Origin: Acanthopleura granulata
Lineage: Eukaryota > Mollusca > Polyplacophora > Chitonida > Chitonidae
Direction: 5' to 3'
Length of the DNA: 64,000 bases
Assembly: GCA_016165875.1 (NCBI GenBank)
Contig: JABBOT010000007.1
Coordinates: forward strand, 18,201,970 to 18,265,969
Shown: positions 13,601-28,600 of the stretch, piece after piece
How positions within the stretch are numbered: the first letter of the stretch is position 1
How the letters are laid out: every line of letters starts with the position of its first letter
Program-made: the position numbers and the translations under genes
Notes under the pieces: model-generated
Told to the model about the DNA's origin: nothing
Databases searched by the model: none
Seen by the model: only the letters and a program-made list of their open reading frames with translations

Positions 13601-16600
13601 ATGCCATAGTCAAGAATTTTTAACTTATACAATGGCAGTCAACTTATGGGTGGAGTAAACCCAAGTGTTTGCAGTAAACCACCGACCTTTGGCAAGTCAT
13701 TGGCAAACTTTGCTACATGTGACTACCTTCAGACAAGATGTCTTACCAAACTGACATTTCCTCTCTATGTAGGAGACAACATCTTTGGCGTATTTTGACC
13801 AGGCCTTGGCTCTCTGTAAGGCCAGGTCAACTCCTGCCTCTAGCTGGGCTAAGATCATGTTTACATCCTCTGCAGACAAGTGGCCTGTACACAAAGAAAG
13901 CAATGGCAGGGACACTGACAACTTGATCCATCAACAAGTAATTAAATAAAATAACCAAAAGACGAAAGGAAAACAACACAAACCACCTAAAAACCAAACA
14001 AAAAACAAATCAAATCAACCAGTAATGTTAACAAAAGAAAGTTTTCAATCAACTTTTGAAGCAGGCATAAAGTTAAAATACATTTCAAATGTACAATAAC
14101 TTCAAATATCTAGTGGGTTCTTGTTAGCCAGTATGACTGCAAAAGCAATGTACTTGAACAGTTATCTGACACCATCTCAATAAAATTACATGGAATATAG
14201 TAATTTTACAACAACATACATACATGCATCTGTATTGAAAATTACAATCCACTATAAAAGGAGTTAAATTTACCCTTTTTGTCCCAAATTTAACATTCTC
14301 CTGCAGTCCAGTTTTTAGAAACCACAGCTCACCTTTCTATCCATTGTTTGAAATATCCGAAAAGGTGGTAGAATTGTTTATGTTCAAAAGATAAGGCTTA
14401 CCTTGCTTAAATTCTCCTTCAGTCAATTCTCCAGGGACAGACGCTAAATTGTCACAGGACTGAAACACAACAAAGGACAATTTGAATCCACCCTGATTCA
14501 CAAGACTGCACCATACTTAGCATAAAACATGCTTATGGGCGGACAACTGCAGACAGATGGAACAAACGAACAGAGAGATCAACTCAATGAATACAATACT
14601 GTCTTTAACCTCATACATGTACATGAGAGCTATAGGCTCTGGCATATGATACTACCATAAGATGACAATACATTTGCATCTTTTATCCCAGGAGTATTTT
14701 TGCAATGGATGTGGAACTGGTACTGATGTCAATTTCCCTCTGAAGAAGATTACAATGACTGAAGCAACTCTGACAACAGAATAAGGACAGAGATGAAACA
14801 TATGTATGTTATGTATGCTTAGGCTTTAAGGTCATTCATAATAATTTTTCAGTCATATAACAATGAGGAGTTAACAGTATCTGTATATTACACCGAGTCT
14901 TCTTGTCATATCATGCCTAAGAAACGAGACATGATACTCCACTCAGTTACATTATACGGACACCGTGCCGGCCAGTCGTGTTTCCTTACCCCAACCTCTT
15001 AGTACAGAGTGCCAAGCGAGGCAGCAACAAGTGCCATTTTTAAAGTCTTTCGTATGTCCCAACCTGGGATTGATCCCAAAGCTCCCAACCTCGAGGCAGA
15101 GACTTGCGACAAAAACTTCTCAGGTCCATACAGTGGTACAAAGTTTTAGTCCATAAAGAAATTTCTGAACTGATATGGTGTAATATGTAAGTCAAACAGA
15201 AACTAACAGTGCTTCTGCATAAAGTGATGTGCCAACTGCATGACTGCTCAGCAAATTTACTGTAGTTCTCACTGTAGCTGATAAGCCCATAAAGGATGAG
15301 ATTGCAGGTTCAAATCCAGCTTTGACATGTCTCGTTACAGTGTTAATTACTTTATTGCTACTGAATGTCATGCTCAAGAATTTTTCAGCGATACAATCTG
15401 ATAAGACTTAGTTTTACGGGCAGAGGAGCTGAAGCGTTATGTCAGAGGGTTGTGTAGGGTAGCTGGCAAAGGCTGTGACTTACTCCAGTCACTTGGACTT
15501 CTGCCACCCATACAACTTACTAACATCGTAAAATTCTTGCGTAAGATTTTCAAAACCAATCAAATAAATAAATCAAATGCACAAAAAAATACACTTTTAT
15601 CAGTCCAGTAGAATGATTTTGGTTGAATTTTTTTTTTTCTACACCAATATTTTGACGGACCCAATTCAATGAGACGTCGCACCATGCCCTTAGGGCCTGT
15701 GGTATCTGAGGTACTGTACATCAAGTGCTCCGCGAGTTATTTTCAAACAGGTTTTTTTACCTATACATTACACTGAGCTTAAACCTAATGGGAGAAGACA
15801 GGCCAGTATTCCAAACAGCTGTGGAAGAGGTTAAGCGAGATGTAGAATGAGATGATAGGGACTGCATACACTTTAGGTGATTTAGTACCAGCAGAGATGG
15901 ACTTTCAAAATACTGCGGAGGGCTAACGCACTTGCATTACGTAACATAGAATACAACACAAGTGCCATGCCAGTGTTTAGCCAAAGGCATCCTAATACAC
16001 ATGCTTCACAGGTCATGGAGAGCGAATTCAATACACATAGGCACAAGTTCTTTCCCCATAAAATAGTTCACCAGGTGGTTAACTCTGATTTTATTTACCC
16101 ACTAAACAGTTTTCTGAAGATCTACGTGATGTTAAACTGAGTACACAAAAATATTTACGTTGAAAAAGCATTGAAAAAAAAAATATCTAGGAAACTGTCA
16201 GTTCCCATGGCTTTATTTGTGAAGTGTTAACTTCATCTAAAATAAAATTTGGGTCATATGCTGGGTTGTCCTGCAATGCATATACATGTACTTTTCACAT
16301 AAAATTGTACAATGTATACAATGATAAATGGCTTACATGCATGTCACTGATGAATTGTGTCCAGTTATAGGGCCATAAGGTACACTCACAGAGCCTGTGA
16401 GGTGGGGGAGTGTGAAGATATACTTATTTGTGTCAGGTGTCAAAGACCAGCAAGTTTTATTACCTGAGATCAACCATTATTATATGTGGTCAAGGGTTGA
16501 GGTCTAAGGCCAAGGGTCAAAACACATGTATACACCAAATAAATATGCAAAATAGGATTAGAAATACAGTATTGTTAATAATCACAGTTCACTGAATATT

Positions 16601-19600
16601 GGCTTTATATACAGGTAACTGTACCAGTCTACTGGAATGCAAGTGTTTATCCTTGCATCTCCTCTACTTCTTTTGAAATAATACAAATATTACAGGTAAC
16701 CCACAATCTAAAAACAATGTCAATCATGAGTTCAGCTGAACGGGATTCAACTTACCATAAATATTTATAGGACACACTTTAGTTTACATACATGTATAAG
16801 TGAGCTGTCATATAATTAAAGTGAAATTCACACAAAGTGCACCCCCCACCATCCCATCCCCTCCCCAACCAAATACAGCAATGTGTAATGTTTTTTCTCT
16901 GATACTTATGTTTACAAGTACTACCAGAACTTGGACAATATTCGGTCAGCAAACTGAGATGTAATACTTACGTGTAGGAAGCTCAATTCTTCATAAGTAC
17001 AGCATCGAGAAAAAAGTTAATGTTGGACCAAGTCAAACTGAGATGAAATAACCATGACAGCATTTGAGTTGATTCACCCTTTACTTAGCCCGGGCCTGGT
17101 TTAGAAGTTGCCTGTGGCATCCAGCCATTTTTAGGGACGAGACATTCCATTAAGCTTAAAGTTCCCATGTAGTTACTAGAAGGGTAGCTTCTCAGCGTAA
17201 GTGAAAACTTCAGCAGGTATATGGTCCAATTCCTCAGGATAATAAATCAACTTTACCTGAGCTAAATACAGTTCCTACACAGTAAACGCTGTAGTGCTTA
17301 TGTACGCTTCCTAACCAGTGATTGCGTATGAAGCACGAAAGCTTCATAACTGTACAGGAAACTACCGGAGAAGGTCACTTTTGAGTCGTATATCATTTAC
17401 CCTAATTCTTCAACCTTTTCAACCACCACTGAAAGCACTATTTCAATATTTTCTTGCAGAACAGTACAGCCAAGAGAAATAATTCTCCTAGTTTTATGAA
17501 GATTATACCTGTGCTGACACAAACAGATCGCCTTGGCTTCATTTTACAGCAACTGTATGTAAACAGCACCTTTTAAAGACTACTTTAATGATTGAAAAGG
17601 TTGAAGACTTACAGCAGCAGCAGTCACATCTTGTCAGAAAGGGTCAGGACAGTTTCAACCCACAGTCAAGGCAACATTAATGAATGTTTGAAACTCAAGT
17701 CAAAAAGTCTATGCCAAAAACTCAATAAAAAGCATATAGGTCAACACAATTAACTTTAAATTTATCCTTAATTTTAACTAACTGCCTGTTGACAGCAGAT
17801 TATGGAAACACAAATACCAAGTAAAGTCTTCAGTACACACAACATAATTCTGAACTATTAATCTGTGTACCTGCTTTCCTTATCTGTATAGTCGTACTAC
17901 AGATCACTTGAAATCTTGGGCAATGTTTTCTTAATTCATGTAATTATTTAATTAACAGGTGTTTTATGACCTATTAAAGATTTGTACACTAGGCAGAGTC
18001 AAAGGGGAAATAAATACACTTGAGTTTATCTGACTGTTCTTTTCACTCGTCACTATACCGGCTCTTCTGCTTCCTGTCGTGTGCTGAAAACCCTACTACA
18101 CCAACGTTTAAACATCCTTTCTAAATGTGAAGTCCATGTAGTCTGAAGGACCGCTTGATAGTGCAAGCGTGGCATTATCGTTCATTTAAACTGAGCATCC
18201 AAACACCTGCTTAAAGTTTCAACATACATGTATATATATGTGAGTGGGGGTGGGGGTGTGTGTTTTTACACACTAGGGAAACAAAAACGAGCCTTGTTTC
18301 AAAACACTTAGCTAAAATTGCAGAGTTGTGTTTCTAACATGTTGCGCAGATTACAATAACTGTGGCAGAGATTGGTTGCGTTTTAACCTAGTATAAGCTG
18401 GTACAACTGTACTGAATTCGATGTAGCACATAGATAGAGGCATCAGCATTATGGCAGGTGACAGCACAATGCAAAACATTCCCTACCTGATGATCACATA
18501 ATAGCTTAAAGCCCTTACAGTCGGAATCCGCTATATGACAAGACCAAACATTTTGCTGGGGCAAGCAGATAAGCCTATGTGTGTATCATATATAGTAACA
18601 GTATTATCATTATGAGAGATTACACTTTCTGGATATAGCACAGGTTCTAGTGCTATATGTCGGCTGACTCTGACTTAGGGTAAGAACCAACCCTATACCC
18701 AGAAAGTGCGATCTATAAAAACAATAATACTGTTAGTTAAACTCCCTTTCTAAACTGCCACTTTCCGTACCTTTACTGTGTCCGCAAAACTGATACTGTT
18801 ACAACTTTTGCAATTATATGGCACCTTAACAACAAAAAAAGAAAGCACACTTTATATAATTTGTACCAATGCATACATAATGTGTAAACCTACTCTGACC
18901 CCATAAATTTGTATTCAAACACTTCACGTACTGAGTTTTTGCTTCTCAGGGGTGTGAAATGGTGAACTACACATTTCTGTCACAGTACCAAAACTTAAAA
19001 GAAAAAAATTATTCACAACTGTGAGATCATTCCTATTGTTTACAGCAGACAATGACAGTGATATGCTGCCACTTGTAACCCTCCAGTAACACAATGTATG
19101 TAAAGGTAAATGCTGAAGGAGAGACCAGTGGAATGGAAACAGTCTTACCCAGAGTACGTAAGTCTTCTTCTTCATCATCATGGATCAATGTACCACTTGA
19201 CCAGGTGCATGTGGACGGTCAGGTACAGGTAAATTACAGGTAACACAACATCCAAAACTGATCAAACTGGCAGGTGAAGTGAACGAGATTGTCATCTACA
19301 GGTAATCCAACATCCGACTGATAAAGGTACATATAGCCAGAAAAACTGACGAGTTGATCAGGAACAGGTAAGCCGACATCCAACAGATCAAAGTAGCGGG
19401 TGAAACTGATGACTTTCGTGCAAAGGTGACACAACATCCCACGGATCAAGGTAGATGGTGACACTGACAAGTTTGTCAGGTACTGGAACTGGTAAATTAC
19501 AGGTGACCTACCACTGAACTGATCAAATTTGTAGACGAAATCAAGACGACTATCAATAAGTCATGAGAATTGGTAATGAACATCCCAATATATGAAACAT

Positions 19601-22600
19601 CTTCACTGGCAAACGACGAGAGCTCCCAACAAGTGCAATGCGGAAGATTTGTAGCATATCTACGTGTCGGTTTTGCAATGAATGACTGTGGACATAACAC
19701 GCATCTACTGAAGAGGTTCTGTACAGTGGTGATGGTGCCAACACAGGTAGCACATCAAAACATTCTATGCAATGCAAGCAATGGTAACCTCTATTATCTC
19801 GTCGCAGGTTACATTTTGATCAGACTCACAAGTTGTAACCTCTGATAATCATGTCCTCATCGAGCACCCTAACGTCCAGAGTGGGCGTACAAGACGAGGG
19901 TCGAGCACTTCTGCTCCAATCTGTCTACTCTGTTGTTGTGAAGACAGGTCTTCAGTGTGTATATACATGTACGTACATCCGTACATCCCCCGTGCGTGCG
20001 TAATTGTGTGTATGTGTGTATGTAAACACACACAAGTGCCCTGCAGCCAATGAGGCCAGGTCCAGACAAGCAGTGAAGACTTCAGATATGATAGCCAGAG
20101 ACAATCCTGATACAGTCCAGTGTAAGCCTCAGTCCAGAGGGATGATCATGCACTTAAACCTTTTCACACACATGCTCTACAGTAGAAACCTCAAAGGGTA
20201 TGGTCATACTCTGTCAAACAACCCAGGGCAGAGCAATCAGCACAAGGGCCTAACTAATACTGGTACCAGATTCCACTAAGGCCCTATGAGACGGCTGTGC
20301 ATGGTGTGCGATTTACAGCATCCCCCAGGAAGTAATGAAGCCTGTTACGCCCAATGATGTAACCAGCGTATGGAGCACTGGGGTAATACCTCCTTACTCT
20401 ACCTACTCCAGTCACTCTGTTACAACATCAGCTATCCCTGAGTTACAACTATACACAGGCCTGCTCTAAATATGGACAATCATGACCAAAACATGGGACA
20501 AGAAATCATTTCCTTCATATTAAAATACAGACTGATTATTATGGCCAGATTTCCTGAAGCCATTTTAAAAAGGCAGATCATGTCTGGCAAACAATCACAC
20601 CATTGAGAGGGATCGGTGAAAATAGCCGTCAATGGTGCGTGACAGACCAGGATGAAAAAAAAAAAGCAGTTCACAGCCTCCCATGAGTACGTCTTTAATG
20701 CTTCCTTACAAACGCTTATCTCAAGCACACCCATCTTTAGGGCTGGCACTGCAAGTCAAGACGCTTTGCTCTGTACGTTTCAATTAGCAGTATTCCCTTC
20801 ACAAAAACACACTTTACCACAACTTGGACTTGTCACTGCCAGCAGAGAAGCTGGGCTGCTATGATTTATCGTCCTGAGATACGAGCAGGTTTATTTTGGT
20901 GGCTGGAGAGCTATCTTCCTCATCTTCACCTTTTCTGCATGTTATTATCCTACACTAGGCTATGTAGCCACATCAAGAAAATATTACCGTCTACGCATAC
21001 CTGAATATTACACATTTTTCTCTTTGTACAAGCTGTATTAGGGTTATAAAGAAAACTCATTTTGACACCCTACAATAAACTGCTTCTGAACGAACACTGC
21101 ATTATTTGTTTATGTTGTGTTTTTGAATGTGAGAAGTTTAAGATATTAACTTGTGCAGACATAAGGTATATAGAAATATATATACTATATAGTAACTTTA
21201 AGAGGTGTGTATGGAGAGTTGTGTGGGAGGATGTCACTTCTATGTGTAACCCTGCCTGAGACAACCTTCTGCACTTAAGACCCCCTCCCCCTCCTGCCCA
21301 ACCTCACTCCACCCTAAAAACCCTACACCAACACTGGTACTGCTCATTGTCAACTGATACACTCCCCTCCTGAACCCTGAGCATGGACTCTTAACCAGTC
21401 CAACAGAGTACAAAAACCTAAACTGTGTCAGCAATAACACCCTATTACCAGAAACTTGCAATGTTTTTGCAGGCACCGTGTCAAAATTACATCTACTTTA
21501 TCACATAGAATGATTGTGCTATGCCAAAAAAACCAAAAAAAAGGGATAACAGCGATAAAAGAAAAAATAATAAAGAACACTCTGTGGTGTTCACAGAAAC
21601 ACACATTATTCCTGTCATGTTTCTGTACACGGGGTATCTAATAAGAGCATTCTGGTATATACAGCATTGCATGTTTACTTGCTTCTTACAGGTTCAAGCT
21701 GGTTTTCGTCTTTTCTATGAGGTCATATCACAGCGGTAAAAAAAGCAAAGACACAAGAACAGCCGCATAGCTTTGCGTAATCTTGAGCTATCATGTTATT
21801 CAAGCTATATACCAAGAAAAGTGTCCATGAAATGTATCTGCTATTTCATTGTTAATTCCGAATGAAGTCATACAAATTGCATTCAATGGATTCACCACAG
21901 CAAAACTGAATATCTTTTTGTAATGCTCCTAACAAATAGGAAGATAAACTTACCACTCTCTCTCAAAATATATGAAAATGAAATAGAAAGAGTCTAGAAA
22001 TTTAAATTTCTGAGTACAGTGTTGAATTCCAAATTTAACTGGATATCCCATACTGACTTTCCCAGTTCAGAGGTAACTAGAAACCTTGGACTGATTAGCC
22101 ACATTAAGCATTCTATGAACAATAAAACATTATATATTCTCTGTTTTTATTTCATATATCCTTATCTCTCATATGGAAACATTGTATAGGGTAATACATA
22201 TCATACTAATGTTATACCCTTACCGGTCCTGCAGAAACGTGCCATTCGAATAATCACTCATTCAAAAAGAAACAAAAGTACACTTCCTTTGTTTCATCAA
22301 CTTGGTATTCTTCCACTTCCAGAGGAGAAAATCCTCTCTGTATTGTTCTTTGCACACAAGTTTTTTTATCATTGCCAACTTATTCCTCCCATTTTTGAGG
22401 TCTATCTAATGAGATTAGACTATCACATACCTATATATAGAACTAATCTATCCTGTTTCTGCATTAGAACAATTAGCCCTCGAGAATGGAATAAATTACC
22501 TGTCACTCACCGCAGTATTAATTCCATGTATCTCTTCAAATCTCCACTTAAATTACATTTTCCCGAACAATTCAATTAAGGATACCATTTTGCTCACATA

Positions 22601-25600
22601 GGTTAAATAATAAAAAAAACAAATAAACACCTGAGAGCAAGCACTCATGAGCTTTATACCCGCCATGTTTTTCAAATGTACATTTATGTTGTTATTTCAT
22701 GGTTTATGGTGAATAAAATGAAATGAAATCTAATATAAATTACCTGTTTTACAGATTTGCAGCAATCATTTTCTGATCTTTATGACAACATAACAATTGG
22801 CTCTGATGGACAGTGGCCGATATGCATGCAGGCTTTACTATTATATCACTAAAAGAACTTTTTGGTTTCTAGACTTTAAATGCAAGGTTTAGAAAAGGCT
22901 GGGAATTACCATAAACAGATGACAATGTTGTCCCTGAAAGAAAGAAAAAGTTTATTCACGTTCTCCACTGAAAACACTGATCCCATGTAACCAATAATCA
23001 TTTTCAAAACCACCGCCACCATCCAAAATGACCAAGTATAAAGAAGAAAAGCCGACTAATGGATTCTTAGCCTATCACCCTACACCAATTCCCAACTGGG
23101 GGAGTTTCGAGTTTGAACTCTTTTGTTGATAGAGATAAAAAAAAAAAAAATACTGCTCTGCCATGAGACTTGTCAGAAATGTTAGGCAACCTTTGCTGAC
23201 ATAAATTCACCATCACCTGTCTCATCATGTCCCAGAAATAACACATTTTGCCTTCATAAACATCTTAGGTTCAGAAAAATTCACCTATTAAATTTTCTTC
23301 AAGGACCTTTTACCCTAAATAGCTTTTTGAACCTTTTTTTTCCGATGCCAATGTTATAGTAAATGTAATCAAAACTAGTTGCCTTACATCTTTGACAGGT
23401 CTTTTGACTACTTTTTTTACCTCCAGATATAAAAGAGTTCCAACTCGAAACTCACCTACTCATGAATAATTCAAGCAAGGTGTTTCTAGTTTTTGAGGGT
23501 GTGCTGAGCTGATTACATCATTCTCCAGCGCTTGAGAACACTTGACCCACTGATGATAACCCAGATATAATGCGGCCAGTTTTATGACTGGTGTGGTCAA
23601 AATTTGTACTTTGCTGGGACTGATAGCCTATCTACAGCGATATATGCCCTGTGTTTAGATTGTAACCACTGTCTTTATTTTACACAGGAATGTTTTCTCT
23701 GCTGATGACAGTTGCAACAACTGTAGCCTTTTTTCCAAATTTACCCCTGAAATCACTTATCTAGCCTCCATCAGCTACACAGGCAACTGTCACATTCATT
23801 CCCTTTCCCCCATGTCTCACTTTCTGCCCCCTTCTTTCCTTCTTCCTACAGGTACGCTCAACCATTATCATACGAACCCAAAACTAAGCGAGACCAGCAC
23901 ATTTCATCAATCCTACATGTTGAAACCTGTGCAGATACCGGAATATATCCCGCTCCAGAGTAAGTTTACAAGTTCATGGTTTTCTGTTAAAGTTTTGGGC
24001 TGAAGTGTTCAGATTACAACCACGACCCTGTAGCTAGCCTCACCAGTGTCCGAAGGCACATGCAGTATCATACAGACTTCAACAAACCTTCCTATTCATC
24101 TTGTCCTCTGGGTCCACAGCCACATGTCAAACAATATCACGATAAACAAGCAAGTATCTATTTATAGCTTCACAACATGATGACAGGCACAGCTTTTGTA
24201 ATTTTTCCACATCTGGACCCTTGTGCTTACTTAACAAAAATTATGAGTTATCGCTAAAGGGAATTTTAATGCAAAGGACTTTTCATTTCAAGTAAAACTC
24301 ATCTAAGGGTTCTTTTTGTATCTTTTAAAGCAAAATTTAGGTTTTTATTCATTTTTAGACGCAAATACAGGCCTTCAAATACTACATCTGGTGCTGTAAT
24401 TTAGGCTTTTCCAGTAGGGGATTATCCTACACTCCATACAATCCTCAAAACGTATTTCTAAGATCAACACAACTGTCAGAAATCAGCTAAGATGCACAAC
24501 TTAATTATGGACAAAATCTGAGGTAATTTACAGTATTCCTCAGCCATGACATTGCTAGTGAATTTCTGGCTCACCAGAACTTAGCCCAATGATTGGACTT
24601 GACAAGTACTTGAATGTGACAAGCACTTGAATGGCATTATTAATAACATCATTATCCTCACTGTGCAGAAGAATGTCTTTTATACATAAAATACATATAG
24701 TTGGAACAACTGTTTTCTGTTCCCTTAATTCTGGAAATATCAGTGATGATCAAGTATGGAATATTAATGCATCTACAATACATCTCTGCCAGATTCAAAG
24801 GATGAGGACACCATGTTCAAAGTGTATATCTACCTGTATCAAGGTCATCTATATATAAATCTAATTTGTTATGGCTGTGTAAAAATAGTCCAAACTATTT
24901 GTGTAAACAATCATGTGTATATGTAGTTTGTTTTTGTCATGACTAGATCACACAAGAAGTTAGCTCACTGAATTGCTGATTACGGCAATTTATGCACAAT
25001 TTAAACACATCTCAGAATGACGAGCGTGGAAACCATACTGTTCTTTGTTTACAGGTTTTTCACTGATTCAGATATGATCCATCCAATCAATCTTGATAAT
25101 CAATGACAACAAAAACTTCCATGAAAAAGCTGCCATTAAGTACAAAAAAATCATGACTGATGACTGCTGCCGAAATGTATAACAGCTACACACATTACCT
25201 TGTACACTTAGTTCAAAATATGATAGTATTATGGTACAGAGAAAAAAAATACTGTAGAAATATAATTAATTCTAAACAGGTGCATTTGATTATCAAACAC
25301 ATTAATCTGTCTGGTAATCATCTAGTAAACTCTTCAATGTCAATAACATACATGTATGTGTCTACTTTTTCTAACGATAGTACATCAGCTGTACTGCATA
25401 CTGCAGGATACTTGCATACACGTACGTAAGGAACGTTTGGTACAAAAGCGATGTCAATATCAAGAACAGGGCATTTAGTCACCAGAAAAGTCACCAGTCA
25501 TCACATTCAGTGATGCCAAGTGCGTTGCCAATGCAAACATGATATATATAAAATTCTGAAAGCCACTCTAGGCAATGCACAAGTAGTGTCATTATTGCAA

Positions 25601-28600
25601 TGACAAGGGAAAGTAACACCACTGTTGCCATGCCAACTGCTAAAGGTTCATCCTTACATTTTTATATTCACTTAAACAGTTTGATCACACTTTTCTCAAA
25701 CTGACAATGCAGTATTCTGGATATATGTACGTGTCTAAAGAAGAATGGCAAAAGTTAAAGATAACAAGTTCAAGAACAGCAAGGGGGATTACCCTACCAA
25801 CAAAAGGGAATTCCTGGTAACATAATGAGTTACCTACCTTTGTTTTCACATCACCTTCCTCAGACACTTCTGTGTCTCCCATCAAATACTCGGATACACT
25901 GTGGACAGGAAATGAAAATATACAACTAAAGAAAACAGAACACAGTATTGCAATATTGCTGTAACTGAGAAAACAACACGTCTCGCAACACGTCTCCAGT
26001 CCTTTCAAGAATCAATTTGAGACCATATAAAACTTCAAGCTGGCACTTTTTCTGAGCCTATTTTTTTTTCAATTCACCAGCATGTGTCATGTAAACAAGA
26101 ATAAACTACAATGATTAGATTAAGTTTCATCAACATTATTTAATGAGCCAATAACTAAAAAATTTAACTGAGCAATGGCTGTTTTCCTCATGTGATTCCT
26201 TGTGTCTCAAGTTATGAGATCGTATACCCTATAGAGTAAACTCATGTAACGGGATGTTGTTTCACTGCAAATGTTTATATTAATGTGTTTGGATTCTTAT
26301 TATTACTTCAGTAACTTCTGCAACACACTTTCCTTAGTCGTTAATGTATATTGTTAACATTAGGCTAGTATCCTTTAATACCGTGAGGTACACATAAATA
26401 TATGGTCTCTGGGTGATTAATACAAGAGTAAGATAATTAAGCTTAGAAACAAATTTTTTTTCTTTTTTTTACATTTTTTTGTTTCCTCAGGGAAGATCAA
26501 TAATATATTGGCTTAGTTGTATTACCCTAAGAAAATAAAGACATTGTTATTATTATCAAATTCTGTCCAGCAGCCCTTGAGACATTGCCTAGAAATGTTT
26601 ATTACCTTCTGCAATGCCAACAGATTGTTGAACAGATGTATGGTATCACATCATGCGGTGTCTTCACTGGATAATACTTAGCACCTTCCATGAAGCTGCT
26701 TTCTGAACTTACTGGATTTAGTGACTTGTGTATATTGTCATACTTAAGAATATTTTACTTTTATGACGTGATTGCCTCACCTGCTGCTGAAAGCCAGGGC
26801 CAGCTGATCTATGGCATCACACAGCTGCCTCTTCTCCTCTTCCACCTCCTCCTCATAGTTATAATCTGTAGACAGGATAAACAAGAGGTAGTTATAATCT
26901 GTAGACAGGATAAACAAGAAGTTGTTATAGTCTGTAGACAGGATAAACAAGAGGTAGTCATAGTCTGAAGACAGGATAAACAGGTGGTGGTTATAGTCTG
27001 TAGACAGAATAGACAAGAGGTAGTTATAATCTGTAGACAGGATAAACAAGAAGTTGTTCTAGTCTGTAGGCAGGATAAACAAGAGGCAGTTATAGTCTGA
27101 AGACAGAGTAAACAGGATGTAGTTATTATCTGTAAACAAGATAAACACAGGCAGTTATAATCTGCAGAAAGGATAAACAAGAGGTGTTTATAGTCTGGAG
27201 AAAGGATAAAACATGAGATAGTTATAATCTGTAGACATGATAAAAAAGAAATGGTTACAATCTATAGACAGGATACACATGGGTAGTTATAATCTGAAGG
27301 CAAGATAAACAAGAGTTAGTTATAATCTGTAGACAGGATAAAACATGAGGTGGTTATAACCTGTAGACAAGATACACATAGGTAGTTTACAGTCTGTAGA
27401 CAGGATAAACAAGAGATAGGGAACGTCTGAAGACAGGATAAACAAGAGGTAGACATAGTCTGTAGACAGGACAAACATGAGGTAGTCATAGTGTGTAGAC
27501 AGGACAAACAAGAGGTAGTCATAGTCTGTAGACAGGACAAACAAGAGGTAGTCATAGTCTGTAGACAGGACAAACATGAGGTAGTCATAGTCTGTAGACA
27601 GGACAAACAAGAGGTAGTCATAGTCTGTAGACAGGACAAACGAGGTAGTCATAGCCTGTAGACAGGACAAACAAGAGGTACAGACTGGTCTGTAGACAGT
27701 ATAAACAAGAGGTAGTTATAGTCTCTAGACAGGATAAACAAGAGGTAGTTATAGTCTGTAGACACAGTGAACAGCACAGAAACAAGGCAAAACGACCACT
27801 CCATCACAAGCACACAAGGTAAAATGGATTCCTGGAAAAATACACTGATATACATGTAATACAAACATTTCCACAGACTCACTTTTTATTTTGGAGATAA
27901 GTGTGCCCGAGGCAGAGAAGACGTCTGTGGAGTTGAGGGCCTGGTAAGTCTGGAGGACTGACTTCAGCAGATTCAAGACCTCTCCCAATCTCTCGTGAGC
28001 CAACACTCGCACTTCTTCACTTGATTCTGAGGAAAGAACAACAACAACAACTTCAGGACAAATTTGTATGTGAACAGGTACTTGTCAGGAGCCAGCTCTA
28101 TGATGCTCAGTGTCGTACCTGAATGGTGTATACCGCCAGCACTGAAGTCAGTGCAACATGTGAATGTTTGAGGACTGCAACATTGTTTTGGTCACATCAC
28201 AACGGTGAGTCCTTGTAGCAGGCCAGACCCAATGCCGACATATTTACAGGGTTACTTCACTGTAATGCCATGCCAATGACAGCAGCCACAATGCTCCACC
28301 CAGTCACTTTATACTGACACCAGGTCAACCAGTAATAGGCATATTCCTCCTTTGCTCTGTGAGTGCCAAGATAACCAATATTAAATTCTTAGGTATGACT
28401 CATCTCAGGATTGAACCTGGCTCTACTCTGCACGATGCTGATGTTCTATCCACTACCCTGTGGTCGCCAGAACAAGCCACCAAGAAGTGAGCTTCAAGAT
28501 TGTGGTCACTTAATCACTTACCAAAGTCGAGTAAAATAAAAGGAAAAACATTCTCCAACAACTTATCGTCCCTATGTATTTTATTTTTTATAACAACCTA

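Larger units (their letters stand above)
14460..25837. other. Large RhoGAP intron (11.4 kb)
   Basis: Holds SINEs at 14803 and 15440, a MITE at 17401, a hairpin element at 18593, a tandem array at 19195 and a LINE relic at 21990. Stretches 15600-17400 and 22740-25830 show nothing recognisable. Confidence 0.6.

Noticed and set aside
27316..27670. Long open frames of 107-123 codons on the minus strand reading CLSCLQTMTTS-type repeats
   Set aside because: They are frames through the 33-bp minisatellite, whose length is a multiple of three. Only the frame joined to the exon at 26865 is of interest.
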